Shown one piece after another: positions 1 through 5,885 of a stretch of DNA of 11,809 bases. A program made the position numbers and the translations under genes. A model generated the notes under the pieces. That model was not told the origin of the DNA, made no database searches, and worked only from the letters and a program-made list of their open reading frames with translations. Position 1 is the first letter of the stretch. Each line of letters begins with the position of its first letter. Source of the DNA: Deltaproteobacteria bacterium (lineage in GTDB: Bacteria > Desulfobacterota > GWC2-55-46). The stretch is from positions 1 through 11,809 of the forward strand of contig JAKAIQ010000042.1 of the NCBI GenBank assembly GCA_021825035.1. The letters are read 5' to 3'.

Positions 1-2
1 AC

Positions 3-443
3 CAGGTCGAACTAGTGTAGTTTTCCGCGCCGGAGACGTCGTACGACGAGCTTGAAAGACTGACCGCGGACGCGGAAGACGTATTGAAGATGTTGAACCT
101 GCCCTACCAGGTCGTTACGCTCTGCACCGGGGACATGGGCTTTTCATCGGCAAAGACCTACGACATAGAGGTCTGGCTTCCCGGCCAGGGCAAATATCGC
201 GAGATATCCTCATGCTCGAACTTCGAGGACTTTCAGGCCCGGAGGGCAAAGATAAGATGCAAGCCCAAAGGCGGCAAGGCGCGTTACCTCCATACGCTCA
301 ACGGCTCCGGCCTGGCCATCGGCAGGACGCTCGTAGCCATTCTCGAAAACTACCAGCAGGAGGACGGATCAATCGTTGTCCCGGACGCGCTCAGGCCGTA
401 CATGGGAGGGCTTGAGAGGATAGAAAGGATCCAATCTTTATAA
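3..443 (+). CDS. serS: Seryl-tRNA synthetase, C-terminal part, with in-frame amber codon
   Basis: Class II aminoacyl-tRNA synthetase that charges tRNA-Ser (and tRNA-Sec) with serine in the cytoplasm. The visible part covers roughly the last 146 residues of a family usually about 420-430 aa long. Recognisable blocks are LPYQVVTLCTGDMGF, SAKTYDIEVWLPG, a REISSCSNFEDFQARR stretch in the active-site region, and the class II motif 3 region NGSGLAIGRTLVAILENYQ, followed by the usual C-terminus VPDALRPYMGG. The frame continues upstream as VELV-stop-FSAPETSYDELERLTADAE, where the family has VELVKF. A TAG at 18-20 therefore sits where a conserved lysine is expected, so only 21-443 is open; the first in-frame start-like codons are TTG at 84 and ATG at 90, which would not make a working enzyme. 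Identity of the gene is near certain. Whether the amber is real or an error at the sequence edge is open. Confidence 0.9.
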
Positions 444-464
444 AACCGAGGCGCAACCCCTCGG
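440..464 (-). terminator. Candidate intrinsic terminator for the minus-strand barrel genes
   Basis: On the minus strand CCGAGG and CCTCGG form a perfect 6-bp stem with a 7-nt loop, followed directly by TTTTATAAAG. It lies about 70 nt past the stop codon of the gene ending at 534 and abuts the serS stop. In the plus direction the hairpin has no T-run, so it would mainly serve minus-strand transcripts. The U-tract is interrupted, so strength is uncertain. Confidence 0.45.
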
Positions 465-533
465 ACAGATCGACTGCGGTGAGGCCTGTCATGGGATGCG
501 GATGACGTCGTCGCCAACGCTTCTATCGCACGC

Positions 534-1280
534 CTACGGGAATAGATAGCTGAACGTGAGGCCGGCGCTCTCCTCGCTTGAGAACTGCACCTCCAGAGTG
601 CCCTTCATGCTGCCCCTCCAGAAATCGAGCCCGATAAATCCTCCGGCCAGTTCCGATTCCGAGTAGGTTGTCGACCGGTTCGACGTTTCGGCGCCAGACC
701 TGACGTCATGCCAGTCAAACCTGCGCCAGCTCATCATCGGGCCTATGTATGGCGCCCAGCCGTCTCCGACGTAAGTGGCGGCGAGGGCGGCATCCGCCTG
801 CCACGGGCTGGCGGCCTTCAAATCCTGTGTCACATTCCCGGACGTGACATTCATGGTCTTCGACCACGCATAATCGCTGAAATAGGCGTACTGTAATATG
901 CCTCCGATCCTTATGTTCGGCATGACCTCGAAGGACTGCTTTACGCCCGCCGCGACGCTCGTATCGAAGCCCGGCTCGAAGGCGCTGTTGTCCTCGAAGG
1001 CGCGCCTGGTCACGAAATCCGCCCCTCCGAGTTTGACGAAGACCTCATTGCCGTCGAAGGCGCTGTAAGCGCCCCTTGCGTATATCTGCTCCGAATCGGC
1101 GCTGATCTTCCCAAAGCCGGGGCTCGAAGGCTTGAAATCGCCGTTGCTGAAGAAATATTCGACCCCAAAAGCGAATTTGCCCGTCGCGGGAACGGAAAGG
1201 GCAGGATTGGTAAGCTCGCCGGCGAGGGCCATGGACGGCAAAAGAAGCGTTCCAGCGAGTATCGCCCATCTTTTTCTCAA
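534..1280 (-). CDS. Secreted outer-membrane beta-barrel-type protein (paralogue 1)
   Basis: 248-aa protein with a clear Sec signal peptide: MRKRW, hydrophobic core, PSMALA cleavage site near residue 20, mature start GELTNPA. The rest shows alternating hydrophobic and aromatic strands (KFAFGVEYFF, EVFVKLGGAD, IRIGGILQYAYF, WAPYIGPMMSWRRF, KGTLEVQF) and ends in FSYLFP, close to the aromatic C-terminal signature of BAM-assembled barrels. An outer-membrane porin-like or adhesin-like barrel is therefore likely, but no named family was recognised. The start chosen is TTG at 1280, because GGAGG lies 5 nt upstream of it; a GTG at 1292 in the same frame would place that Shine-Dalgarno inside the coding region. 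It is a tandem paralogue of the upstream gene at 1448-2206: both share KQS, the [KR]IGG block, SPWxxDAA, WYAPYIGP-like and AGGFxGL blocks. A separate promoter candidate lies between them. Confidence 0.75.
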   Translation of the reverse strand: MRKRWAILAGTLLLPSMALAGELTNPALSVPATGKFAFGVEYFFSNGDFKPSSPGFGKISADSEQIYARGAYSAFDGNEVFVKLGGADFVTRRAFEDNSAFEPGFDTSVAAGVKQSFEVMPNIRIGGILQYAYFSDYAWSKTMNVTSGNVTQDLKAASPWQADAALAATYVGDGWAPYIGPMMSWRRFDWHDVRSGAETSNRSTTYSESELAGGFIGLDFWRGSMKGTLEVQFSSEESAGLTFSYLFP

Positions 1281-1285
1281 AACCG

Positions 1286-1290
1286 CCTCC
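1286..1290 (-). promoter_or_regulatory. Shine-Dalgarno that selects the TTG start of the 534-1280 gene
   Basis: GGAGG on the minus strand, with a 5-nt gap (CGGTT) to TTG at 1280. The alternative GTG start at 1292 has no comparable site, so the ribosome most likely starts at TTG, giving the signal peptide MRKRWAILAG. Confidence 0.6.
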
Positions 1291-1364
1291 ACCGGTGCCG
1301 CGGACGGCGCCGCCCGCGCAAGTCCATCCTGCGAAGCCTGCCCGTTCTTTTCCGGTCTTCTTAG

Positions 1365-1392
1365 AGGGTATCACCTGAACAACCGTTGTCAA
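1365..1392 (-). promoter_or_regulatory. Candidate sigma-70 promoter for paralogue 1
   Basis: On the minus strand a perfect -35 box TTGACA (1392-1387) is followed after 16 nt by TACCCT (1370-1365), a weak -10 with three consensus matches. A start near 1358 would leave a leader of about 78 nt. The perfect -35 is the main support; the -10 is poor. Confidence 0.35.
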
Positions 1393-1447
1393 CCCCGGCG
1401 AGCCGCCGCTCCGGACACGTGCGCCGGGCCTTTGCCCGCAACCGGCG

Positions 1448-2206
1448 TCATTCGAAGAGATAGCTTATCGACGCGCCGAAGCTCGTCTCGTTCGACACCT
1501 GCGCCTCGACGTCGGCCTTGAAGTCTCCGCGGAATACTTCAAGCCCCACGAACCCGCCGGCCGCCTGCGCCTGACTGTAGTGAGCCGCAGCGCTTGCAGG
1601 GAGGCCGGGCGCCGGATTGGGCGACGACATCTCGGCCTTGAACCTCTGCCATGAGAGATAGGGGCCGATGTATGGCGCGTACCAGTCGCCTATGTAGCTG
1701 AACGCGATGGCGGCGTCTACCTCCCATGGGGAGTCCACGGCAATCCTTTCGTTCGTCGGGACGCCTCCTACGGTCATCGCCTTTGTCCGGGTGAAGCCCT
1801 GCGAGATCATGTAATCCACGAGTCCGCCGATCTTCAGGTTTTTTCCGATGAAATAAGATTGCTTGAGGCCGATGCCGCCGCTGAGCGCGTCGGAGCCGAA
1901 GAAATCGCTCTTGTCCGCGAAGAAGTTCTTCAGGGTCGCGTCCCTCGCCCCGGCCTTGACGAAGACCTCTCCCCCGTCGGCCCCGCTGTAGGACAATACC
2001 GCATAGAGATAGTTGGACGATAGATCGACGTCCGGAGCGCCCTCCTTGGAACTGAACCGGGCGTTCTCCCTGAAGTACTCGAGCGAAAGCACGGGCTTAC
2101 CCTCCGGCGGAACGAATGCCGGGTCGTCGAAGAGTCCGGCAAGGGCCGGGGAGGCAAGGAAGAACGCCGTGCAAAATAAAAGGGCAATGACCTTTAAAGG
2201 CCTCAT
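1448..2206 (-). CDS. Secreted outer-membrane beta-barrel-type protein (paralogue 2)
   Basis: 252-aa protein with a signal peptide MRPLKVIALLFCTAFFLASPALA (cleaved before GLFDDPAF). It has the same architecture as its downstream neighbour: VLSLEYF, GGEVFVKAGA, GIGLKQSYF, NLKIGGLVDYM, SPWEVDAAIAFSYIGDWYAPYIGPYLSWQRF, AGGFVGLEVFRG and a terminal SISYLFE. The ATG at 2206 was chosen because GGAGG sits 6 nt upstream (2217-2213) and the signal peptide begins there; the open frame extends to 2275 but the extra 23 residues have no such site. Length and terminal aromatic residues fit a small outer-membrane barrel of about eight strands, which is inference. Function and ligand are unknown. Confidence 0.78.
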   Translation of the reverse strand: MRPLKVIALLFCTAFFLASPALAGLFDDPAFVPPEGKPVLSLEYFRENARFSSKEGAPDVDLSSNYLYAVLSYSGADGGEVFVKAGARDATLKNFFADKSDFFGSDALSGGIGLKQSYFIGKNLKIGGLVDYMISQGFTRTKAMTVGGVPTNERIAVDSPWEVDAAIAFSYIGDWYAPYIGPYLSWQRFKAEMSSPNPAPGLPASAAAHYSQAQAAGGFVGLEVFRGDFKADVEAQVSNETSFGASISYLFE

Positions 2207-2245
2207 GTTAAGCCTCCGCCATGACAAGAGTTGTCCGCTGCGCAA

Positions 2246-2275
2246 ATGATACATGATTGACGCGCCGCCGCGCAA
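2246..2275 (-). promoter_or_regulatory. Candidate promoter of the paralogue 2 / paralogue 1 pair
   Basis: Minus-strand -10 TATCAT (2251-2246, five of six consensus positions) with TTGCGC (2275-2270) 18 nt upstream as a partial -35. The predicted start near 2240 gives a leader of about 34 nt carrying the GGAGG site. Confidence 0.4.
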
Positions 2276-2388
2276 GCGGATTTTACCGGATATTCACCCC
2301 ATGCCCGCGAAGGGCGAATGAATTGTCTGCCGCGCGCGTTTTGCTCCGATGCGCCGGAGCGCCGTCTTGACCACCGGCGGCACGGCTC

Positions 2389-3510
2389 CTATGATATCGC
2401 CGCCCCGGCGAGCCTCCCTACGAAGAAGGCGACTCCGGAGGCCGCGAGCCCGAATATTGCCTGCCGGAACCCGGAATATATGGCTGACCTGCCGGTAAAA
2501 AGGGTTATCGTCGCGCCGACGATGAAAAGCGCGACAGCGCTCAGCAGGGCGCTCGCCGCCATGGCGCCCCTGCCGCCGATGAAAATATAAGGCAGCACAG
2601 GGACTATCGCGCCAACGGCGAAGAGAAGAAAAGATGTCATGGCCGCCTCCCACGCCGAGCCGCCGAGTTCCTGCGGATTTATGCCGAGTTCATCGCGCAC
2701 GAGCGTATCGAGGGCCGCATCCCTATCCGGGATTATCTTTCCGGCGAGCCTCCTTGCCGTGTCCCCGTCCATACCCCTCGCCTCGTATATGAGGACGAGC
2801 TCTTCCATCTCCTCTTCCGGCATTTTTTCTATCTCTTCCTTTTCGGCCTTTATCTGCTTCGTGTAGAGCTCGCGCGACGACTGGACGGATATCCACTCGC
2901 CGAGGGCCATGGAGATGGCCCCGGCCAAGAGTCCGGCTATGCCGGTAAGGAGTATGTTCTTAGAGGCGAGCGACGCGCCTGCCACCCCCATGACGAGGTT
3001 GAAGTTAGAAAGCAGCCCGTCCGACGCGCCCAGCACCGCGGCCCGGAGTGCGTTGCCGCCCGCCGTCCTGTGGCGGCCCTCGAGCCTTACGAGCGCGCCG
3101 CCGGAAATGCCTCCGGCGGAGGTCTTCTCCAGCGCGCGGAGAAGCACGGCGTGCGACTTCTCATCGGGGACGAGATTTTTCGAGTCGGCATGTCCCGCGT
3201 AGTCGTCGCTGCCCACGTCTTCCATTCTCGAAAGCGGCGGGAGCACCGCGCCGACGCCAAACCATCGGGCGAGCAGGATAAGGACGCGCGTCCTCCATGC
3301 CGGCCAGAACTCCGGGACTGCAACGCCGGCCTCCCCGAGCCTCTCCTCCCACAAGCGGGCATGCCGCTCCTCGGTCTCGGCGAGCCTTTTGTAAAGGCCG
3401 GCTATCCCGGGGTTTTTCTCGGTTTGGGACAGCGCGCGATAGAGCATGGCGCTATTTCGTTCGTCATCGAGAAAGGCGATATATCTTTTTATGTCCTCGG
3501 CGCTTGCCAT
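2389..3510 (-). CDS. mbfA: Ferritin-like / VIT1-CCC1 iron transporter fusion (MbfA type)
   Basis: 373-aa protein combining an N-terminal rubrerythrin/ferritin-like four-helix domain (about 1-130) with a C-terminal VIT1/CCC1 transporter domain (about 150-373). In the first domain the candidate di-iron ligands are E17 (DDERNS), E47 and H50 (ETEERH), and E117 and H120 (DEKSH): two ExxH pairs, as expected. The second domain begins with LGASDGLLSNFNLVMG (D164), includes MALGEW (E205), then a Glu-rich cytoplasmic linker (about 219-238, EKEEIEKMPEEEMEE) like the metal-collecting region of VIT1, and ends with three more membrane helices. Characterised MbfA proteins of alpha-proteobacteria lower cytoplasmic iron by exporting it and protect against peroxide. 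ATG at 3510 has AGGG 8 nt upstream. It stands alone, with a strong -10 and a repeated motif just upstream, which suggests metal- or redox-dependent control. Alternative: an iron/manganese exporter of the same fold. Confidence 0.9.
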   Translation of the reverse strand: MASAEDIKRYIAFLDDERNSAMLYRALSQTEKNPGIAGLYKRLAETEERHARLWEERLGEAGVAVPEFWPAWRTRVLILLARWFGVGAVLPPLSRMEDVGSDDYAGHADSKNLVPDEKSHAVLLRALEKTSAGGISGGALVRLEGRHRTAGGNALRAAVLGASDGLLSNFNLVMGVAGASLASKNILLTGIAGLLAGAISMALGEWISVQSSRELYTKQIKAEKEEIEKMPEEEMEELVLIYEARGMDGDTARRLAGKIIPDRDAALDTLVRDELGINPQELGGSAWEAAMTSFLLFAVGAIVPVLPYIFIGGRGAMAASALLSAVALFIVGATITLFTGRSAIYSGFRQAIFGLAASGVAFFVGRLAGAAIS

Positions 3511-3534
3511 GATGATTACCCTGCGATGATTATA
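3511..3534 (-). promoter_or_regulatory. mbfA -10 box and duplicated TAATCATC motif
   Basis: The minus strand carries a perfect TATAAT (3534-3529), 18 nt before the mbfA ATG. No good -35 box is visible. The octamer TAATCATC occurs twice as a direct repeat with a 14-nt period (3532-3525 and 3518-3511), one copy overlapping the -10 and the other filling the space before the start codon. Such placement fits a repressor operator. The match to the Fur consensus is only partial. Confidence 0.5.
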
Positions 3535-3662
3535 TCAGAGTCCGCCGCGCGAAGCCGTTGTCGTGGACGGAATTAGGCGGTTCCCTTTTCCAAATGGGGA
3601 GAAAGGGGGATCATCAAGGGTTATCTTAATCTCCGCCGTCACATCTTAAAAAAGGGGGGACG

Positions 3663-3684
3663 AAAAAAACAACCCGTAGGACGG
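3663..3684 (-). terminator. Weak intrinsic terminator after the PLDc_N gene
   Basis: On the minus strand, directly after the TGA stop, CCGT-CCT-ACGG (4-bp stem, 3-nt loop) is followed by GTTG and seven T residues, then a second T-run. The stem is short, but position and U-tract fit a terminator. Confidence 0.4.
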
Positions 3685-3685
3685 C

Positions 3686-3931
3686 TCACCCCTTCGTTAT
3701 CTTCTGGCTCTTTCCGATGAACAGGTAAAGAAGCACCCCTATCGGCGGGAGGAATATGAGGACGAGTATCCAGATTATCTTGTTATACCCGGTGAACTCG
3801 TTCCTGAGGATATCGACTATCGACCATATCCAGGCTATGATGAAAAAAAGGAAAACCGCGGACCAGACCATGCCCATGAAGAGCACGGCCCCCATCATCC
3901 TGTTCATCGTGCCGTAAGTGTGCCAGTACAT
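3686..3931 (-). CDS. Small PLDc_N-domain membrane protein
   Basis: 81-aa protein with two transmembrane segments: about residues 15-38 (VLFMGMVWSAVFLFFIIAWIWSIV) and about 50-73 (NKIIWILVLIFLPPIGVLLYLFIGK). The block WILVLIFLPPIGVLLYLFIGK is the hallmark of the phospholipase D-nuclease N-terminal (PLDc_N) domain, which also occurs as a free-standing small membrane protein of unknown function. The HKD catalytic motif of phospholipase D is absent, so no enzyme activity is implied. Start at 3931: GGGGGCTACC precedes ATG and offers a purine-rich site. It lies 27 nt after the stop of the PIN gene on the same strand and could be cotranscribed with it. Internal ATGs at codons 9, 12 and 13 are possible but would cut the first segment. 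Confidence 0.7.
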   Translation of the reverse strand: MYWHTYGTMNRMMGAVLFMGMVWSAVFLFFIIAWIWSIVDILRNEFTGYNKIIWILVLIFLPPIGVLLYLFIGKSQKITKG

Positions 3932-3958
3932 GGTAGCCCCCGTGAAAGAATCGAGATG

Positions 3959-4450
3959 TTACTTCGGCCATGGCTCTTTTTTGCAATTCCAGACGCGTAA
4001 GCCTTCTTTGTCCGCCGCTTCCGCAAGAGCCTTATCAGCCGTTATTAAAATAGTCTTTGACCCCTGTCCCAGCGCCGAGAACATGCCATTTTTCAGAGTC
4101 ACTATCTGCATGGCATCGGCTACGTCGATATTGTACAAGCGAACAATCCTTTCCATCTCTGGATAAGACGCACCTATCGGAACTTCGTTTATTGTAAAAT
4201 TGTATAATCTGCAGAAAGCATACAAGTACTGCTCCATTGAAATTTTTTTCTTATTCCAATATTTCACCTTGATTACCCCCAATGCTTCCGCAAAGCACAG
4301 GGAAGTCGTGTAAAATGATGAGTTGCTATAAACGTATCTGCGCAAGGATTCGCGGCCATCCTTTTCCTCCGGGCTGTCGATTACGAGCTTTACAAGCGCG
4401 GAAGCGTCCAGATAATGAGCTTTTGCCCACCGTTCGAAATCATCCGACAC
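3959..4450 (-). CDS. PIN-domain protein, VapC-like ribonuclease
   Basis: 163-aa protein with the PIN fold signature: YLDASALVKLV (D15), SLCFAEALGVI (E55), IDVADAMQIVTL (D112) and ILITADKAL (D139), i.e. the four acidic residues that coordinate Mg2+ in the VapC/PIN nuclease site. Members of this family are usually site-specific RNases that act as toxins held in check by a VapB antitoxin encoded just upstream. No antitoxin gene is visible: the 250 nt upstream on this strand are filled by a GC-rich repeat element with only very short frames. GTG at 4450 is the likely start, with GAGG 7 nt upstream. The gene is visibly more AT-rich, with more AAA/AAT codons, than its neighbours, which suggests acquisition by transfer. 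It may be a solitary PIN RNase, or an orphaned toxin whose antitoxin has decayed. Confidence 0.75.
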   Translation of the reverse strand: MSDDFERWAKAHYLDASALVKLVIDSPEEKDGRESLRRYVYSNSSFYTTSLCFAEALGVIKVKYWNKKKISMEQYLYAFCRLYNFTINEVPIGASYPEMERIVRLYNIDVADAMQIVTLKNGMFSALGQGSKTILITADKALAEAADKEGLRVWNCKKEPWPK

Positions 4451-4484
4451 TATCTTACCTCACTTTTTTACGCCTTGCTGTAGA

Positions 4485-4650
4485 GCCTTTTGCGCGCTTC
4501 CGCGCGCTCGGGCCAGGGGTTCTCCGCGCTACGGCCTCAATCCTCCTCGCTCGCCGCTTAGGCCGCTCGCATAGATACTGCTCGCCGCTTTTCTGCCTCG
4601 GCTCGCTCGCCCGGCCTCCATCCTTACGCGCTATTCACCCCTGGCCCATA
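4485..4650. repeat. GC-rich composite repeat element with nested inverted and direct repeats
   Basis: This non-coding stretch is built from repeats. A perfect 11-bp inverted pair GGGCCAGGGGT (4510-4520) and ACCCCTGGCCC (4637-4647) encloses 116 nt. Beside it, GCGCGC-TTCC-GCGCGC (4492-4507) makes a perfect hairpin; read on the minus strand it has a GGAA tetraloop. Inside, GCTCGCCGCTT is repeated at 4549-4559 and 4580-4590, and CGGCCTC[A/C]ATCCT at 4532-4544 and 4612-4624. AGGCCG at 4560-4565 can pair with either CGGCCT copy (4532-4537 or 4612-4617). Flanks on both sides are AT-rich. It may be a dispersed genomic repeat, a miniature mobile element or a structured RNA; strand is unknown. It contains a 30-codon minus-strand frame (4621-4529) that looks like translated repeat rather than a gene. 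Confidence 0.6.
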
Positions 4651-4699
4651 GGATTATTTAAAAATACAGGCATACAACTTACCATACGGGCTTCGCCTC

Positions 4700-5494
4700 T
4701 TACAAGACACTGAAGGCCAGGAAATACGCTATCGTGAGGTCCGCCGCGACGTGAGTCAGGCACGAGGCCTTTATCCCCCCTGTTCTTTGCCTCATGTAGC
4801 CGAGAACGCACCCGTATGAAAAAGTCATCGCGTACCCGGCGTATCCGTTCGGAAAGCCCGTAAGAAAATGGGCCGCCGCGTAAAGGGTCGATTGCAGGGC
4901 GATCGCCGCCCCCGGCCCGCAGGCATCTCCGATAGTTGCCTGCGAAAGCCCGCGGTAGACGGCCTCCTCGGAGAAGGCGTTGACTAACGCGAAGAGCGGC
5001 GCGCCGAAGGCGAAGATCATCCACGCCGGAAAATGGGCTGAAAAGAACTTTATTATGGCCGGCCCCTCGCCGAAGTCCGTCGTCCAAAAGGCCCAGACGA
5101 GAAGCGCGGCTATCGAGACGGCTGACGTTACTGCCCCGATGAGGGCCGTCGCCACATCAACGCTTCCGGCCCTCATCCACGCGAACGCCTCTCTTTTCGT
5201 GAAAGGGAGCATAAGAAGCGTCGATGCCGCAAGCGGGACGACGGCCTTTATCGAGGGCATCTCCCCGGCAAGGCCCGGGAGCGCGTCCCTCATGGCCGAC
5301 ATGAGGAAAAATAGGAGCACGAAGTGTACGGCCCCCCGCGCCCTTCCCGCTATCGCAACTGCCAGAAACGCGCCGAGGCCGAGCTCATATATCACGCCCA
5401 TCCGGGCAAACGCGGCCACGTTTACGAGCGCGACCGTGGCGATTACGAGCGCCCTTTCGAGGTTTTTACGGGTCTCCGTTGCGCTTTCGGCCAT
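4700..5494 (-). CDS. CPBP family intramembrane glutamic endopeptidase
   Basis: 264-aa integral membrane protein with about eight hydrophobic segments and the three conserved motifs of the CPBP (CAAX protease / bacteriocin-processing, Abi) family: EEAVYR (E176, E177, R181), the helix ending YAAAH (H209) and HVAAD (H248, D252). In characterised relatives the glutamate and histidines form a membrane-embedded proteolytic site. Bacterial members serve prenyl-protein cleavage, bacteriocin immunity or envelope roles; the substrate here cannot be told. Start taken at ATG 5494 (MAESATETRK). The frame is open to ATG 5551, but that start has no ribosome site and would overlap the promoter region of the divergent gene at 5561. 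The N-terminus is cytoplasmic and charged before the first helix. Confidence 0.85.
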   Translation of the reverse strand: MAESATETRKNLERALVIATVALVNVAAFARMGVIYELGLGAFLAVAIAGRARGAVHFVLLFFLMSAMRDALPGLAGEMPSIKAVVPLAASTLLMLPFTKREAFAWMRAGSVDVATALIGAVTSAVSIAALLVWAFWTTDFGEGPAIIKFFSAHFPAWMIFAFGAPLFALVNAFSEEAVYRGLSQATIGDACGPGAAIALQSTLYAAAHFLTGFPNGYAGYAMTFSYGCVLGYMRQRTGGIKASCLTHVAADLTIAYFLAFSVL

Positions 5495-5522
5495 CAGTCC
5501 ATCCCGCCGGTTAGCGGGGGTG

Positions 5523-5551
5523 GTGAAGTCCGGCCTCTGCTGTGGTATCAT
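5523..5551 (+). promoter_or_regulatory. Extended -10 promoter for the Cys-rich gene, possibly leaderless
   Basis: TGGTATCAT (5543-5551) is an extended -10 (TGn plus TATCAT, five of six consensus positions), with GTGAAG 17 nt upstream as a poor -35. Initiation about 7 nt downstream would fall within 3 nt of the ATG at 5561, and no Shine-Dalgarno precedes that ATG, so the transcript may be leaderless. Confidence 0.4.
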
Positions 5552-5560
5552 GTCGTTATC

Positions 5561-5833
5561 ATGAAGGCGTGCTTCAAATGCAAAAATGAACTGAATATAA
5601 CCGGCAAGCCGGGAAGGGGCGACGAGTGCCCGCTCTGCGCATCCGACCTCAAAGTCTGCCTGAACTGCAGGTTCTACGACAGCGCGGCCGCTAACGAATG
5701 CCGCGAGCCCTCGGCGGAAAGGGTCGTTGCAAAGGACAGGGCGAACTTCTGCGAGTTCTTCGAGTTCAGGGAGACGAGCGCGGAAGGCGCGAAAGACGAC
5801 TCCATGAAGAAACTCAAAGACCTCTTTAAGTAG
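5561..5833 (+). CDS. Small Cys-rich zinc-ribbon-type protein, uncharacterised
   Basis: 90-aa cytoplasmic protein starting MKACFKCKNEL. Cysteines are arranged as CFKC (residues 4-7), CPLC, then CLNC with RFYD, a later NECREP and a final NFCEFFEF. The first two CxxC knuckles look like a zinc ribbon; the following CxNCRFYD...ECREP...FCEFF block could bind a second metal. I recognise this arrangement as a widespread but unnamed family in deltaproteobacterial-type genomes; no function is established. The C-terminus is a charged helix (KDDSMKKLKDLFK). The open frame extends upstream to 5324, but the extension is antisense to the CPBP gene and Arg/Pro-rich, so ATG 5561 is the natural start. It is divergent from the CPBP gene and convergent with the 63-aa gene that ends at 5886. 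Confidence 0.8.
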   Translation: MKACFKCKNELNITGKPGRGDECPLCASDLKVCLNCRFYDSAAANECREPSAERVVAKDRANFCEFFEFRETSAEGAKDDSMKKLKDLFK

Positions 5834-5885
5834 TTAAGCCCGTAAACCGTGTCCATGAAAGACCTTCAACCTATCAGTCCGCGGC

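Noticed and set aside
3..443. Pyrrolysine or general amber readthrough in serS
   Set aside because: TAG ends at least six other genes here with sensible C-termini, and SerRS has no known pyrrolysine. A sequence-edge error or point nonsense change is simpler.
444..533. tRNA-Ser or other RNA gene after serS
   Set aside because: No cloverleaf, no TTCGAAT-type T-loop and no CCA end; only a short hairpin that fits a terminator.
3070..3576. Long plus-strand frames opposite mbfA
   Set aside because: mbfA has clear ferritin-like and VIT1 motifs; the opposite frames are shadows of its GC-rich third positions.
4529..4621. 30-codon minus-strand frame inside the repeat element, as an antitoxin gene
   Set aside because: Low-complexity Ala/Gly/Arg/Ser composition arising from the GC-rich repeats; no ribosome site, and it stops well before the PIN gene.
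4282..4713. 143-codon plus-strand frame over the PIN start and repeat element
   Set aside because: Antisense to the PIN gene and the repeat region, no ribosome site, Arg/Pro/Leu-biased composition typical of a shadow frame.
5324..5560. 79-residue N-terminal extension of the Cys-rich protein
   Set aside because: Antisense to the CPBP gene, Arg/Pro-rich and unlike the family, which begins at the first CxxC.
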